Below, piece after piece: positions 25,714 to 35,250 of a stretch of 64,000 nt of DNA. Position numbers and translations under genes: made by a program. Numbering within the stretch: position 1 is the stretch's first letter; every line of letters starts with the position of its first letter. Origin of the DNA: Corynebacterium mustelae (GTDB taxonomy: Bacteria; Actinomycetota; Actinomycetes; Mycobacteriales; Mycobacteriaceae); the NCBI RefSeq assembly GCF_001020985.1, contig NZ_CP011542.1, positions 496,001 to 560,000 on the forward strand. Direction: 5' to 3'. The notes under the pieces were generated by a model that did not search any database, was not told where the DNA came from, and saw only the letters and a program-made list of their open reading frames with translations.

Positions 25714-27906
25714 TTAGAACTTCAAGTTCTTAAACATTCCAGAAAGTTGTGGCAGGAATTGTGAGATGGCTGCGACGACCGCACCGATGAGCGCGAGTAC
25801 ACCGATGACGATTCCAGCAATAGCGCCTGGGCTGGAACTGCCGGATCCGCCGCCTGGGTTTGTCGGTGGCTTGTGGTCCGGGAATTCTTTGTGGTATTCC
25901 TCGGCTGCCTTTTCAAAGCGTTTTTCTGCTTCGGCTACTGCCTTCTTGGCTTTGTCGATGGCTGCTGCGTCTTTGTCTGCTTCAGCTTTAGCTAGTTCCT
26001 CTTTAGCCTTGGTTAAACTAGCCTTTGCCTCGTCAAAGTTCAGCTGCACCAGTTTCTTTCGGGCTTCTTCCTCCCGCTGTTTTTGGCGTTGTTTTTCTTC
26101 TTCGGTGGGTTCATCCTGAGCTTGCTTGCTGGCGTCGAAAAGCCGAACTAGCTCGTAGTATTCCATATGATCGCCGCGCGATTCATTGAGGGACGGGACA
26201 TACAGACTACCGTTAGGAGTGGTTATCATATTCGGCTGGTAGACGTTGTTGGTTTCGCGGCCGTTTGGAACAACGGATTCCTTTGGCTCACCATCTTCCA
26301 TCACTGGGGTAAGTGTATTCAGGTCGAACCAGATCAGCTTGGAATTATTGCCGGAGTACATCACTGGATTATTGTCTGCATCCCAGGTAACACCCGCAAT
26401 GCCCGCAGCAGGTGGTTGCTTCCGACCAGCGCTGGTTACCTCACGGTTTGCGTAATCGAGGACTTCGATCTTTGCGTATGAGGCGACGGTGTTCTTATTC
26501 CATCGAATGATCTGTCGACCATTGGTGGTGTATCCCTCAAGATAATCGACGCTGATTTCCGGCTGAGATTGCCGCATGAAAGATACCGCTTGTTCCGGGG
26601 TTGTCGCAGCGGGATCAATAGACAGGAGCACGTTCTTTGCTGCTTTGCTGTCACCAGGGAAAATGACCGGTTCGCTGTTGGCGTAATAGACGAACGTACC
26701 GTCATCCATTGGCATTAATTGAGTGCGGGCAGCCCCGAAGAAATACCGTGGTGCGAAAATTGAATCACCGGAGACAGCATTTCCAATCACCTGCGAGGAG
26801 GTGGGAAGCTTGAGGGAATCACCCAGGGTGGAACCAGTGAGTGGTGTCAGGTAGGCTGCTTGGTCATCGGCCGAGGAAGTGGAGGTGGCCGCGGGTTCCA
26901 CTGAGATAACAATTCCCTTTTTCGTCTTTGGGTGGATACCTACGGCATAGATATTGCCGGGAACAGTGCCGACGGTTTCGACAGACCCGAAACTAGTGGC
27001 GTTAACCTTTACCCGCTTCAACTCGTTGGTGAGTTGATTGGCTTTGTATTCGGTGAAGTAATAGTAACCAGTTTCAGCGTCAAAGGAACCAATTCCGTTT
27101 TGGCTCAACGGAATTTCGGTAGTGTCAATGGTCTTCATTTCAGGGCTAACGAGGAAAAGACCTTTTTTAGCAATGGCTACCAAAACATTATTTCCAACTG
27201 CGTACAACGAGTGCAGATCGTCATATTTGGTATCGGCGGTCCAGTTGGTTGGAAATACAGATAGGCCTTTATCTGTTGATGGCCGGGCGCCGTCACCAGT
27301 TGCAGTAAAACTCAGTGGGTCCAGTCCTTCGCCACGTTCGTAGAACCCGGAGAACATGGAAACGCCCTCTTCAGTCAATCGCGTGGGAATACGGGACCAG
27401 TTAATTTGGCCATTATCTTTAGTGAAGTTGCCGCTCACGGTAGCCAAAGTGGCGACCTTCACGGGCTCTTTTGGCTCGTAGAAGGTATTCTTTTCGTATT
27501 GTCGGGACCGGACAGTAGCTTCAACATATGATCCGTCTTTATCAATAACCACTTTGGGGTTTTTGAAAGTCAGATCCAGCTGGCACACAGCTGATAAGTC
27601 TTTTTCGCTGCTGCCGCCACAGTATTTGCGGTACCGAACGGTACCGGTAAATTGGGCTTCGGTACGTTCGGCTTCACGGTCGAAAGAATAGGATGCAAGC
27701 GGGAAGTTAAAAGCATTATTTTGGCGGGTTGCCCCATCCTCAATGAAAGTAGCGCCACTGGTGTAGTTGTCAAAGCTGGCACGAATGCCCCATGATAACG
27801 AACCAGTCGGTGCGTCTTGCGCCCAGGCTACTGAGTGTATAGGTAGTAGCGAGGCGATGGATATAGCAGCAAGTATCGCACCGCGTCGCCGGTTGAAAAT
27901 TCCCAC
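25714..27906 (-). CDS. HtaA-domain surface protein (hemin-binding family, ChtA/ChtC-like)
   Basis: The 730-residue protein has a signal peptide (about 1-29) and an HtaA-type conserved region at about 34-185, beginning GSLSWGIRASFDNY and containing FNFPLASYSFD and FTGTVRYRKYCGG. A beta-rich, propeller-like region spans about 220-590. A charged helical stretch of about 80 residues (EEEKQRQKQREEEARKK), a Gly/Ser linker and a C-terminal membrane anchor complete it. HtaA domains bind heme at the corynebacterial surface. In this copy the short segment that usually carries a conserved His reads KYCGG, with a second Cys 14 residues on, so heme binding by this domain is not assured. A DtxR-like box lies about 115 bases upstream, consistent with iron control. 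An 11-mer word (reverse) is at 26133-26143. Confidence 0.85.
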   Translation of the reverse strand: MGIFNRRRGAILAAISIASLLPIHSVAWAQDAPTGSLSWGIRASFDNYTSGATFIEDGATRQNNAFNFPLASYSFDREAERTEAQFTGTVRYRKYCGGSSEKDLSAVCQLDLTFKNPKVVIDKDGSYVEATVRSRQYEKNTFYEPKEPVKVATLATVSGNFTKDNGQINWSRIPTRLTEEGVSMFSGFYERGEGLDPLSFTATGDGARPSTDKGLSVFPTNWTADTKYDDLHSLYAVGNNVLVAIAKKGLFLVSPEMKTIDTTEIPLSQNGIGSFDAETGYYYFTEYKANQLTNELKRVKVNATSFGSVETVGTVPGNIYAVGIHPKTKKGIVISVEPAATSTSSADDQAAYLTPLTGSTLGDSLKLPTSSQVIGNAVSGDSIFAPRYFFGAARTQLMPMDDGTFVYYANSEPVIFPGDSKAAKNVLLSIDPAATTPEQAVSFMRQSQPEISVDYLEGYTTNGRQIIRWNKNTVASYAKIEVLDYANREVTSAGRKQPPAAGIAGVTWDADNNPVMYSGNNSKLIWFDLNTLTPVMEDGEPKESVVPNGRETNNVYQPNMITTPNGSLYVPSLNESRGDHMEYYELVRLFDASKQAQDEPTEEEKQRQKQREEEARKKLVQLNFDEAKASLTKAKEELAKAEADKDAAAIDKAKKAVAEAEKRFEKAAEEYHKEFPDHKPPTNPGGGSGSSSPGAIAGIVIGVLALIGAVVAAISQFLPQLSGMFKNLKF

Positions 27907-28019
27907 TGTGGTTTCCTTTCAGAATTTTCCACTGTTGTTGAACTAGAGATTTATTGAATAAGTATTTGCAAAGAATAAACTTTGGGCTACTTAACCAATA
28001 AAAAACTTAGCCAATTTAT

Positions 28020-28038
28020 AGAGGCTTGGCTAACCTTT
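28020..28038 (-). promoter_or_regulatory. DtxR-like iron box upstream of the HtaA-domain gene
   Basis: On the minus strand AAAGGTTAGCCAAGCCTCT matches the DtxR consensus TTAGGTTAGCCTAACCTAA at 13 of 19 positions, including AGGTTAGCC. It lies about 115 bases before the start of the HtaA-domain gene, which belongs to a family usually repressed by iron-bound DtxR. Confidence 0.5.
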
Positions 28039-28074
28039 TTTAAGAGGGGGTAAGTTACTTTACAGGTGAAATTG

Positions 28075-28098
28075 AGGATCGTAGATTTCGACGATCCT
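28075..28098. other. Hairpin AGGATCGT/ACGATCCT in the divergent promoter region
   Basis: A perfect 8-bp stem with an 8-base loop. A competing TTACAGG/CCTGTAA pairing (28060-28066 with 28096-28102) overlaps it. No T-run follows; it could be an operator or part of a leader for the phosphatase gene. Confidence 0.35.
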
Positions 28099-28246
28099 GT
28101 AAGTGATAAGGCTGCGGGTGGAAAATATCGACTTCTATCTGAAGTGATGGTTGACATCCGTAAAACTTGAGCCTGTATTAAGTACCCCCGGTTTTCGTGT
28201 CATAATGAGCTGGCTTAAAAATTGAAACATGAATAAGGAGTAGTGG

Positions 28247-29458
28247 GTGCGCGCATTCGTAGCCGCTTCGACGGTTGTATTCCTCTCATACGCGATTCCG
28301 GTGGAAGCCGTGGAAATACCGCAAATTCCACAACATTTACCCGGCCAGGGGCCCATTGTTAACTTTCCCAATGCGCCAGTTCCGACCCCGTTTGAACTCT
28401 CCGATTATGTGGGATACGTCTCGGACGTTTCATCGCACCCTGGCGGTGGCTATGTCCCTGTGGTGGATATATTTAACGACATTAGGTCTCAGCACCCTGA
28501 GGTTCTACGGCAGAATCTCGAGTTCGTTATCGCGGAAAATACGGCAGCGCTTAATAATCCGGCCCGCGTGACACAAGCGCAGCGAGATGCGTTGGCGGAT
28601 TTTGATGGGGTACTACTGCCTCTGTCGGAGGCATTGGGGCCTGAGTTGGGGGCGCACTTTCGTGCGGCATTGCGGGATAATCGGCTTCCTAAAACCCAGA
28701 TGCTTTTCGACGGTGGTTGGTTCGCCCGTGCCGGGGGGATTGCTAGCTCCACTTTTGTTGAAAAGCGGGTTTTTAACTATAAGCGCCCATTTATAGTGGC
28801 GCCGGATCAGGTGCACCGCATGGCGATCCCCGAACGCGATATCTACCCAACTTCGCAATCCTTCCCTTCTGGACATACGAACCAGATAACGTGGGCGGCA
28901 ACGTTATTGGCGGTTATCCTTCCGGAGGCGGCCCCGCAGCTTTTAGCCCGCGCCACCTCGGCGGGGCATAGCCGGATCGTATTGGGCGTGCACTATCCGC
29001 TTGATGTTATCGGTGGCAGAATGACTGGTACGGCTGCGGCGGCGGATCGGTGGAATGATCCCAAAATGAAAGCTGCCCTTCGCGCTGCGGGCCAAGAGAT
29101 TAGGACGGAATTGCAGTGGCGTTGTGGAAGGTCCGTTGCGGAATGTCTCCCAGCACCTGAGAATAACGCTGGTTTGCTCGCTGATTACACGGAAAAACTT
29201 CATTACAATTTTCCAACAGTTTGGGAAGCTGACGCGCCTATGGTGGTGCCGCCGCAAGCGCCTGATCTATTGTCGGAACGGTTTCCAGAGCTTAATTATC
29301 ATCAGCGTGCGGAAATACTGCGGCAAACCGCCTTGCCTGCAGGCCACCCGCTCGATAATCAACGGGGAGCAGGTTCCTGGCAACGGCTTAATCTCGGTCG
29401 GGCGTTTATGGCGCAGTACCACATTGACACCCACGGGAACCTACAAGTGATCCTGTAG
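28247..29458 (+). CDS. Secreted PAP2-family acid phosphatase
   Basis: The 403-residue protein starts at GTG 28247, six bases after AAGGAG, and has a short signal peptide (AVEIPQIP follows). The class A acid phosphatase/PAP2 motifs are present in order: KRPF with a downstream Asp, PSGHT, and SRIVLGVHYPLDVIGG (SRxxxxxHxxxD). Catalysis uses two His residues, one in PSGHT and one in GVHYPLD. Such enzymes remove phosphate from lipid pyrophosphates or from external organic phosphates. It carries an N-terminal region of about 150 residues before the core. It is divergent from the HtaA-domain operon. An 11-mer word (28702-28712) is read Met-Leu-Phe-Asp-Gly. Confidence 0.9.
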   Translation: MRAFVAASTVVFLSYAIPVEAVEIPQIPQHLPGQGPIVNFPNAPVPTPFELSDYVGYVSDVSSHPGGGYVPVVDIFNDIRSQHPEVLRQNLEFVIAENTAALNNPARVTQAQRDALADFDGVLLPLSEALGPELGAHFRAALRDNRLPKTQMLFDGGWFARAGGIASSTFVEKRVFNYKRPFIVAPDQVHRMAIPERDIYPTSQSFPSGHTNQITWAATLLAVILPEAAPQLLARATSAGHSRIVLGVHYPLDVIGGRMTGTAAAADRWNDPKMKAALRAAGQEIRTELQWRCGRSVAECLPAPENNAGLLADYTEKLHYNFPTVWEADAPMVVPPQAPDLLSERFPELNYHQRAEILRQTALPAGHPLDNQRGAGSWQRLNLGRAFMAQYHIDTHGNLQVIL

Positions 29459-29775
29459 CGATCTTGAAACCAAAAAGCATGCAAAGCTGCGGCCTTGGTC
29501 GCGTCGACAAGCAGACGCTAGTTGCAATAGCTGGCGCTGCAAGTGTAAAGTATCCCCTCGGACTTTTATGCCCTTTTCACGGGTTTTAATCGCATCCGAG
29601 TTTAGACATTTATTCACCTACATTGTTGTAGGCCCCCCGCCTTGTGCGACCGCTTAAAATGTGGCAGCGAGCACCCCAGCTATTGAGCTTGGGGCGCGAA
29701 AAGTGGCCGATAATATGCGGTGACGCTTTTGAAGGTGGGAGGAACCGCGACGAGAAAGGCTTATGGGTCACTTTT
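29459..29775. other. Gene-free region with the rpsH operon promoter
   Basis: About 317 bases. The rpsH frame is open back to 29644, but the conserved S8 start is at 29776. A one-mismatch copy of the 11-mer word (CGTCGACAAGC) lies at 29512-29522. The region presumably holds the promoter and leader; no clear terminator was found after the phosphatase. Confidence 0.5.
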
Positions 29776-30174
29776 ATGACCATGACAGATCCAATTGCGG
29801 ATATGTTGTCGCGCGTGCGCAATGCAAACCATGCGCACCACGACTCCGTATCCATGCCTTCCTCCAAGCTCAAGGCAAACATTGCCGAGATCTTGAAGTC
29901 TGAAGGCTACATTGCTGATTACACCGTTGAAGATGCCAAGGTTGGTAAGACCTTGACTCTTGAACTGAAGTACGGCCCATCCCGCGAGCGCTCCATCTCT
30001 GGTGTTCGCCGCGTTTCCAAGCCAGGTCTTCGTGTGTACGCAAAGTCCAACAATTTGCCGAAGGTTCTCGGTGGCCTGGGTGTGGCTATCATCTCCACCT
30101 CCCAAGGTTTGCTGACCGACCGTCAGGCTTACGAGAAGGGTGTAGGCGGAGAAGTTCTCGCCTACGTCTGGTAA
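29776..30174 (+). CDS. rpsH: 30S ribosomal protein S8
   Basis: From the ATG at 29776 the product is 132 residues and starts [18 protein letters not shown], exactly where actinobacterial S8 begins. The C-terminus [11 protein letters not shown] is the family ending. S8 binds 16S rRNA helix 21 and is often an operon autoregulator. It opens the second ribosomal segment, 18 kb after rplE, to which it is usually adjacent. rplF starts 13 bases after its stop. A more upstream start at 29644 is possible but would add a non-conserved tail. Confidence 0.96.
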   Translation: MTMTDPIADMLSRVRNANHAHHDSVSMPSSKLKANIAEILKSEGYIADYTVEDAKVGKTLTLELKYGPSRERSISGVRRVSKPGLRVYAKSNNLPKVLGGLGVAIISTSQGLLTDRQAYEKGVGGEVLAYVW

Positions 30175-30187
30175 GGGAGGAGCGATA

Positions 30188-30724
30188 ATGTCACGTGTTG
30201 GTAAGCAGCCTATCGCTGTTCCTGCAAACGTAGAGGTCAAGATTGACGGCCAGTTTGTTGAGGTCAAGGGTCCGAAGGGTACCCTGTCCCACACTGTTGC
30301 TGAGCCAATCAAAGTTGCTCTCGAAGACGGCCAGATCGTTGTTACCCGTCCGGATGACAACCGCAAGAACCGTTCTCTGCACGGCCTATCCCGCTCCTTG
30401 GTTAACAACCTTGTTGTTGGTGTTACTGAAGGCTACACCATCAAGATGGAAATCTTCGGTGTTGGTTACCGTGTTCAGGCTAAGGGCCAGGACCTGGAGT
30501 TCTCCCTCGGCTACTCTCACCCAGTGCTGATCAAGGCACCGGAGGGTATTACTTTCGCCGTGGACGGCAACACCAAGCTGTCCGTCTCCGGTATCGACAA
30601 GCAAAAGGTCGGACAGATCGCCGCCATCATCCGTAAGCTCCGTAAGGATGATCCTTACAAGGGCAAGGGTATTCGCTACGAAGGCGAGCAGATCCGTCGC
30701 AAGGTCGGAAAGACGGGTAAGTAA
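30188..30724 (+). CDS. rplF: 50S ribosomal protein L6
   Basis: The 178-residue product begins [19 protein letters not shown] and ends with the [20 protein letters not shown] stretch, both typical of L6. L6 lies near the GTPase centre on the 23S rRNA sarcin-ricin region. The ribosome site GGGAGGAGCG lies a few bases before the ATG. It sits in the tight rpsH-rplF-rplR-rpsE-rpmD-rplO cluster, with rplR three bases downstream. Length and sequence are ordinary. Confidence 0.97.
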   Translation: MSRVGKQPIAVPANVEVKIDGQFVEVKGPKGTLSHTVAEPIKVALEDGQIVVTRPDDNRKNRSLHGLSRSLVNNLVVGVTEGYTIKMEIFGVGYRVQAKGQDLEFSLGYSHPVLIKAPEGITFAVDGNTKLSVSGIDKQKVGQIAAIIRKLRKDDPYKGKGIRYEGEQIRRKVGKTGK

Positions 30725-30727
30725 GCA

Positions 30728-31132
30728 ATGAGCAACAACGAGAACAACAACAAGCGCACGCCGGTTGGCAAGGACATCTCCACCCGCCGTCGCGAAGCTC
30801 GCGCACGTCGCCACAACCGTATCCGCAAGACGCTGCGGGGCACCCCAGAGGCACCACGTCTTGTCGTTCACCGCACCTCCCGCCACATGCACGTCCAGGT
30901 TATCGACGACCTCGCTGGTCACACCCTGGCTGCCGCTTCCTCCATGGAAGCAGCTGTTGCTGGCGTCGAAGGTGACAAGAAGGCTAAGGCAGCTAAGGTT
31001 GGCGAGCTCATTGCTGAGCGCGCCAAGGCAGCTGGCATCGAAAAGATCATTTTCGACCGTGCTGGCTACAAGTACCACGGCCGTGTTGCCGCACTGGCCG
31101 ACGCAGCTCGTGAAGGTGGTTTGAAGTTCTAA
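30728..31132 (+). CDS. rplR: 50S ribosomal protein L18
   Basis: The 134-residue product has an Asn-rich N-terminal extension before the conserved [14 protein letters not shown] and the [18 protein letters not shown] core. The C-terminus ([26 protein letters not shown]) is the L18 signature. L18 carries 5S rRNA into the central protuberance with L5. It begins three bases after rplF. A gap of 37 bases leads to rpsE, which has its own ribosome site. Nothing is unusual. Confidence 0.97.
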   Translation: MSNNENNNKRTPVGKDISTRRREARARRHNRIRKTLRGTPEAPRLVVHRTSRHMHVQVIDDLAGHTLAAASSMEAAVAGVEGDKKAKAAKVGELIAERAKAAGIEKIIFDRAGYKYHGRVAALADAAREGGLKF

Positions 31133-31169
31133 TGATCACCTCTATCAACAACAACGGAAGGAACGCCTA

Positions 31170-31790
31170 ATGTCCGGACGTGAACGGCGTGACGGCGGAC
31201 GCTCCGCCGATGAGAACAAGAACGAGCGCCGCGGTGGCCGCCGCGACGATCGTCGTAACCAGCAGCAAGATGAACGCTCCCAGTACATCGAGCGTGTCGT
31301 AACCATCAACCGTGTATCCAAGGTTGTTAAGGGTGGTCGTCGGTTCAGCTTCACCGCTCTTGTCATCGTTGGTGACGGTAAAGGCATGGTCGGCGTTGGC
31401 TACGGCAAGGCTAAGGAAGTCCCAGCTGCTATCCAGAAGGGTGCTGAAGAGGCTCGCAAGAACTTCTTCCGTGTCCCAATGGTTGGCGGAACCATCACCC
31501 ACCCAGTTCAGGGTGAAGCAGCAGCCGGCATCGTTATGATGCGTCCAGCTGCCGCTGGTACCGGTGTTATCGCTGGTGGTGCTGCACGTCCAGTGCTTGA
31601 GTGCGCAGGCGTTCAGGACATTCTGTGTAAGTCACTTGGCTCCGACAACGCTATCAACGTGGTACACGCTACCGTTGCTGGCTTGAAGCAGTTGGTTCGC
31701 CCTGAAGAGGTTGCCGCTCGCCGTGGCAAGACCCTCGAAGAGGTTGCCCCAGCTCGTATGCTGCGCATCCGCGCAGGACAGGAGGCTTAA
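31170..31790 (+). CDS. rpsE: 30S ribosomal protein S5
   Basis: The 206-residue product has a basic, Arg/Asp-rich N-terminal extension of about 35 residues, common in actinobacterial S5. The double-stranded RNA-binding domain follows ([21 protein letters not shown]), then the C-terminal domain with [16 protein letters not shown]5 contributes to the mRNA entry channel and decoding fidelity. The ATG follows GGAAGGA. rpmD starts five bases after the stop. Confidence 0.97.
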   Translation: MSGRERRDGGRSADENKNERRGGRRDDRRNQQQDERSQYIERVVTINRVSKVVKGGRRFSFTALVIVGDGKGMVGVGYGKAKEVPAAIQKGAEEARKNFFRVPMVGGTITHPVQGEAAAGIVMMRPAAAGTGVIAGGAARPVLECAGVQDILCKSLGSDNAINVVHATVAGLKQLVRPEEVAARRGKTLEEVAPARMLRIRAGQEA

Positions 31791-31795
31791 AGCTA

Positions 31796-31981
31796 ATGGC
31801 CCTCAAAATCACCCAAAACAAGGGACTGGTTGGTGCTAACCCTAAGCAGCGTAAGAACATCGCTGCTCTGGGACTCAAGCGCATCGGCCACTCCGTAGTC
31901 CGCGAAGACACACCTTCGACCCGCGGCATGATTCAGGTCGTGCGTCACATGGTTTCTGTCGAAGAAGTGGCAGGGGAGTAA
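31796..31981 (+). CDS. rpmD: 50S ribosomal protein L30
   Basis: The 61-residue product has the L30 pattern: [20 protein letters not shown] at the start and [17 protein letters not shown] in the middle. L30 is a small 23S-binding protein absent from some phyla but normal in actinobacteria. It lies between rpsE and rplO with gaps of five and three bases. Length is ordinary, and the ATG has a ribosome site overlapping the end of rpsE. Confidence 0.96.
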   Translation: MALKITQNKGLVGANPKQRKNIAALGLKRIGHSVVREDTPSTRGMIQVVRHMVSVEEVAGE

Positions 31982-31984
31982 AAC

Positions 31985-32431
31985 ATGAGTGATGTAATCA
32001 AGCTCCACGATTTGCGTCCAGCTAAAGGCGCAAACAAAGCTAAGACCCGCGTAGGTCGCGGTGAAGCTTCCAAGGGTAAGACCGCAGGTCGCGGTACCAA
32101 GGGTACCAAGGCTCGTAAGCAAGTCTCGGCTGCTTTCGAGGGTGGTCAAATGCCAATCCACATGCGTCTGCCTAAGCTGAAGGGCTTCAAGAGCCGCAAC
32201 AAGGTTATCTTCCAGGTAGTCAACGTTGCTGACCTTGAGAAGGCTTTCCCTAACGGTGGCGACGTTACCGTTGCGGACATCGTTGCAGCTGGTCTGGTTC
32301 GCGCTAAGCAACCTGTTAAGGTTCTTGGCGAAGGTGAACTGACCGTTAAACTCAACGTCACCGCTGATAAATTCTCCAAGTCCGCACAGGAGAAGATCGA
32401 AGCTGCTGGTGGTTCTGTAACCACCAAGTAG
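31985..32431 (+). CDS. rplO: 50S ribosomal protein L15
   Basis: The 148-residue product begins with [23 protein letters not shown] and contains the [13 protein letters not shown] loop typical of L15, a late assembly protein. The ATG follows GGGGAGTAAAAC. In most bacteria secY follows directly; here a terminator, a 51-codon frame and a formate/nitrite transporter gene come first. It ends the second ribosomal segment. Confidence 0.97.
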   Translation: MSDVIKLHDLRPAKGANKAKTRVGRGEASKGKTAGRGTKGTKARKQVSAAFEGGQMPIHMRLPKLKGFKSRNKVIFQVVNVADLEKAFPNGGDVTVADIVAAGLVRAKQPVKVLGEGELTVKLNVTADKFSKSAQEKIEAAGGSVTTK

Positions 32432-32449
32432 TTACGATACTCGGACACT

Positions 32450-32488
32450 TAAAAACGCCAGGCTGGTACGATCCGCTTGGCGTTTTTT
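32450..32488 (+). terminator. Rho-independent terminator after rplO
   Basis: AAAAACGCCA (32451-32460) pairs with TGGCGTTTTT (32478-32487), closing with a T6 run. An 11-mer word (32489-32499) begins directly after the T-run. Confidence 0.92.
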
Positions 32489-32603
32489 GCTTTTCGACGG
32501 CGGGAAAGACGGCATGTGAATAGGAAAGCCAGACACTGCTAAAGGCCTCACGATTCGCTGACGAACCTACTTGAACTTCATGAAAAGAACCGGGAAGGAA
32601 CGA

Positions 32604-32759
32604 ATGACGCATCACAACATGAGGCCAAAGTCTGTAACCACTGATGTGCTGTACAAAGAGCGTTTGGCTTTTCTGCACGATGACCCAGAGGCTTATTTTC
32701 GTCGGTATCCATGGCCGAGGTTCGGCTTTGAGTTCTCGGAAGAACCGAAAGAAGACTAA
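32604..32759 (+). CDS. Small acidic 51-residue protein of unknown function
   Basis: The ATG at 32604 follows GGGAAGGAACGA, a good ribosome site; upstream ATGs at 32571 and 32580 in the same frame lack one. The 51-residue product starts MTHHNMRPKSVTTD, contains the aromatic-rich segment FRRYPWPRFGFEF and ends EEPKED. There is no signal peptide or membrane segment. The family is not recognised. It lies alone between the rplO terminator and a hairpin before the transporter gene. Translation is plausible but unproven. Confidence 0.5.
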   Translation: MTHHNMRPKSVTTDVLYKERLAFLHDDPEAYFRRYPWPRFGFEFSEEPKED

Positions 32760-32768
32760 AAACTCTAG

Positions 32769-32817
32769 AAAATTTCCATAACAAATGGCTTGGCGATCTA
32801 AAGCTAAGGAAATTTTT
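32769..32817 (+). terminator. Possible terminator before the formate/nitrite transporter
   Basis: AAAATTTCC (32769-32777) and GGAAATTTT (32808-32816) form a perfect 9-bp stem with a 30-base loop and a T-run. The AT-rich stem and large loop make it weaker than the other terminators here. Confidence 0.45.
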
Positions 32818-32901
32818 TATTATGTCGCCGGTGCGGTAAGACTTAAACCTGACGTAACGTTTTGTTGCGCTATGGTTTTCGCTTACAAGGGGTAGAATCA
32901 C

Positions 32902-33687
32902 ATGAGCCTCAACGACACCGCAGATGCGATGGTTGCCAAGAAAACGCAGTTGCTGGAACAACAATTCGGCCGTTATGCGATGCGAAGTGTCCTGGCCGGG
33001 GTTTATTTGACGCTTGGCACCGCATTCTCGGCGGTGATGGCCCAACGGGTAGAAAACTTAGCGCCAGGCCTAGGCGGGCCCGTATTTGCGATGTTCTTCT
33101 TTATCGGTCTTGCCACCATAGTGTTATTGGGCGCGGAATTAGCCACCGGCAACATGATGTACATGGTCTACGGGCTGTATCGCAAAACCGTGGCGGCACC
33201 GGTGGCGGTGAAGCTTCTTGTGGTCTGTACTGTATTCAATCTGGTGGGGGCGTTATTGGTGGGCTTCGCCCTTGGCTTTGCGGAGGCGTTTTCTGCCGTG
33301 ACTGATTCCTCTTTTGTGTCGACACTGATTAATAAAAAGCTTCATAAAGATCCGATGGGTTTATTCGTGGAAGGAATCGTGGCGAACTTCGTGGTCAACA
33401 TGGGCATGGTCGGGGTGGCTGTGTTAAAGGACTACACGGCGAAGTTCTTCATGTTGATGTTCGTGATCGGCATGTTCGTTGGCTTAGGTACTGAGCACGT
33501 CATCGCCAATTTTTCCCTCGTTAATATTGTCGGATTCAGTGCCGATCCGCTGCCGGAGTTTTTCACGGCGTCCCATATCGCTATCAACTGGACGTTGGTG
33601 TGGTTGGGTAACTTCGTGGGCGGTGGTGTGCTCATTGGCTTGGTGTATGCGTGGCTGAATGACACCAAAGCGCTGTATCGCGATTAA
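32902..33687 (+). CDS. Formate/nitrite transporter family channel (FocA/NirC type)
   Basis: The 261-residue protein has six predicted membrane spans and FNT features: a Gly/Ala-rich first repeat (AELATGNMMYMVYGL) and a matching later segment (GIVANFVVNMGMVGVAV). Helix-breaking loops sit at equivalent positions in both halves. These pentameric channels pass formate, nitrite or related small anions. The ATG follows AAGGGG. It lies alone between rplO and secY and is unrelated to either. Which ion it carries cannot be told from sequence. Confidence 0.88.
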   Translation: MSLNDTADAMVAKKTQLLEQQFGRYAMRSVLAGVYLTLGTAFSAVMAQRVENLAPGLGGPVFAMFFFIGLATIVLLGAELATGNMMYMVYGLYRKTVAAPVAVKLLVVCTVFNLVGALLVGFALGFAEAFSAVTDSSFVSTLINKKLHKDPMGLFVEGIVANFVVNMGMVGVAVLKDYTAKFFMLMFVIGMFVGLGTEHVIANFSLVNIVGFSADPLPEFFTASHIAINWTLVWLGNFVGGGVLIGLVYAWLNDTKALYRD

Positions 33688-33827
33688 GTGCTGCTTTCTG
33701 CTGCCACTTTTGGGGGAGAAGAGCTATATTTATCCGACGTTAAGGTTTCTCTACGGATGTTTTCGGTTTCGCTGACTGGGATTTGGTTTGTGACAGGTGG
33801 TAGAGTAGCAAGGTCAATCTTGTCCAC

Positions 33828-33851
33828 TTTTTCCGGAAGTTTTCGGAAAAA
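33828..33851 (+). promoter_or_regulatory. Hairpin in the secY leader
   Basis: TTTTTCCG (33828-33835) and CGGAAAAA (33844-33851) pair perfectly around an 8-base loop, about 80 bases before the secY start. A TAGAGT-like -10 lies at 33801-33806, so the hairpin would be in the transcript. Confidence 0.45.
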
Positions 33852-33929
33852 TTTCACAGTCGAATTTTTCCTACAGCAACACATAGCAAATCCTATGGAA
33901 GTGGTGCTGGTGGGAGCCAGGAGGCTTTA

Positions 33930-35249
33930 GTGTCCGCCATTCTTCAGGCATTTAAGGATGTGGATCTACGCAAGAAGATTTTGATCTCCATTGCGTTGAT
34001 CATTCTCTATCGCATCGGTGCCCAAATCCCGTCCCCGGGCGTTGACTACGCGTCGATTTCCGACCGTATTCGGCACCTTACGTCAGATTCTTCCAGCGTC
34101 TATTCGCTGATTAACCTGTTTTCCGGTGGTGCGTTACTGCAATTATCCATTTTTGCCATCGGCGTGATGCCTTATATCACGGCCTCCATTATTGTCCAGC
34201 TGCTTACCGTGGTTATCCCACGTTTTGAGGAGCTGAAAAAGGAGGGGCAGACCGGCCAGGCCAAGATGGATCAATACACGCGCTATCTCACGTTGGCGCT
34301 TGCTTTGTTGCAGTCCGCAGGTATCGTGGCGCTAGCCGACCGGGAGCAACTATTAGGTCAGGGTGTTCCGGTTTTGGTTAAAGATCGCACCATCTTCGAT
34401 CTGATTTTGTTGGTTCTGGTTATGTCCGCAGGTGCGGTTTTGGTGATGTGGCTTGGTGAGCTCATTACCGAACGCGGTGTAGGTAACGGAATGTCCCTGC
34501 TGATTTTTGCAGGTATCGCTACTCGGCTGCCTGCTGATGGTGCAAACATCCTCTCCGGTTCCGGTGGGCTGGTGTTTACCGGTGTGCTTATCGCGGTTAT
34601 CATCCTGGTTGTTGGCGTGGTCTTCGTTGAACAAGGGCAACGCCGTATTCCGGTTCAGTATGCCAAGCGCATGGTGGGGCGTCGTCAGTATGGTGGCACC
34701 TCCACCTACCTGCCGCTGAAGGTCAACCAGGGTGGTGTTATCCCAGTCATCTTCGCATCCTCGCTGATCTACATGCCAGTGCTGATCACCCAAATCGTGA
34801 ATTCTTCCTCCGCAGAGGTTCCTGACAACTGGTGGCAGCGCAATGTCATTCAGTATTTGCAAACCCCATCTTCGTGGCAGTACATCGTTTTGTACTTCGC
34901 GTTGATCATCTTCTTCTCCTACTTCTACGTATCGGTACAGTACGATCCGAACGAGCAGGCTGAAAATATGAAGAAATACGGCGGTTTCATTCCAGGTATC
35001 CGCCCGGGTCGCCCCACGGCAGAATATTTAAGTTTTGTCATGAACCGCCTGTTGTTCGTCGGTTCCCTGTATCTTGGAATTATCGCTGTACTACCTAACA
35101 TCATGTTGGAACTCGGCGTTAACGCCCAAGCGGGAGCAACGCCGTTTGGTGGTACCGCGATTCTGATTATGGTTTCGGTTGCTTTGACCACGGTAAAGCA
35201 GATCGAATCCCAGCTCCTGCAAAGTAATTACGAAGGACTTCTGAAGTAA
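33930..35249 (+). CDS. secY: Preprotein translocase subunit SecY
   Basis: The 439-residue protein has ten membrane spans and SecY landmarks: [27 protein letters not shown] at the start and the [18 protein letters not shown] plug region. The C-terminal cytoplasmic loop reads [26 protein letters not shown]. SecY forms the protein-conducting channel with SecE and SecG. The GTG start follows CCAGGAGG. adk begins one base after the stop, giving the conserved secY-adk-map order. Confidence 0.97.
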   Translation: MSAILQAFKDVDLRKKILISIALIILYRIGAQIPSPGVDYASISDRIRHLTSDSSSVYSLINLFSGGALLQLSIFAIGVMPYITASIIVQLLTVVIPRFEELKKEGQTGQAKMDQYTRYLTLALALLQSAGIVALADREQLLGQGVPVLVKDRTIFDLILLVLVMSAGAVLVMWLGELITERGVGNGMSLLIFAGIATRLPADGANILSGSGGLVFTGVLIAVIILVVGVVFVEQGQRRIPVQYAKRMVGRRQYGGTSTYLPLKVNQGGVIPVIFASSLIYMPVLITQIVNSSSAEVPDNWWQRNVIQYLQTPSSWQYIVLYFALIIFFSYFYVSVQYDPNEQAENMKKYGGFIPGIRPGRPTAEYLSFVMNRLLFVGSLYLGIIAVLPNIMLELGVNAQAGATPFGGTAILIMVSVALTTVKQIESQLLQSNYEGLLK

Positions 35250-35250
35250 A

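Noticed and set aside
33688..33930. 80-codon frame between the formate/nitrite transporter and secY
   Set aside because: It starts at the preceding stop, has no ribosome site and overlaps the secY leader hairpin and promoter-like sequence.
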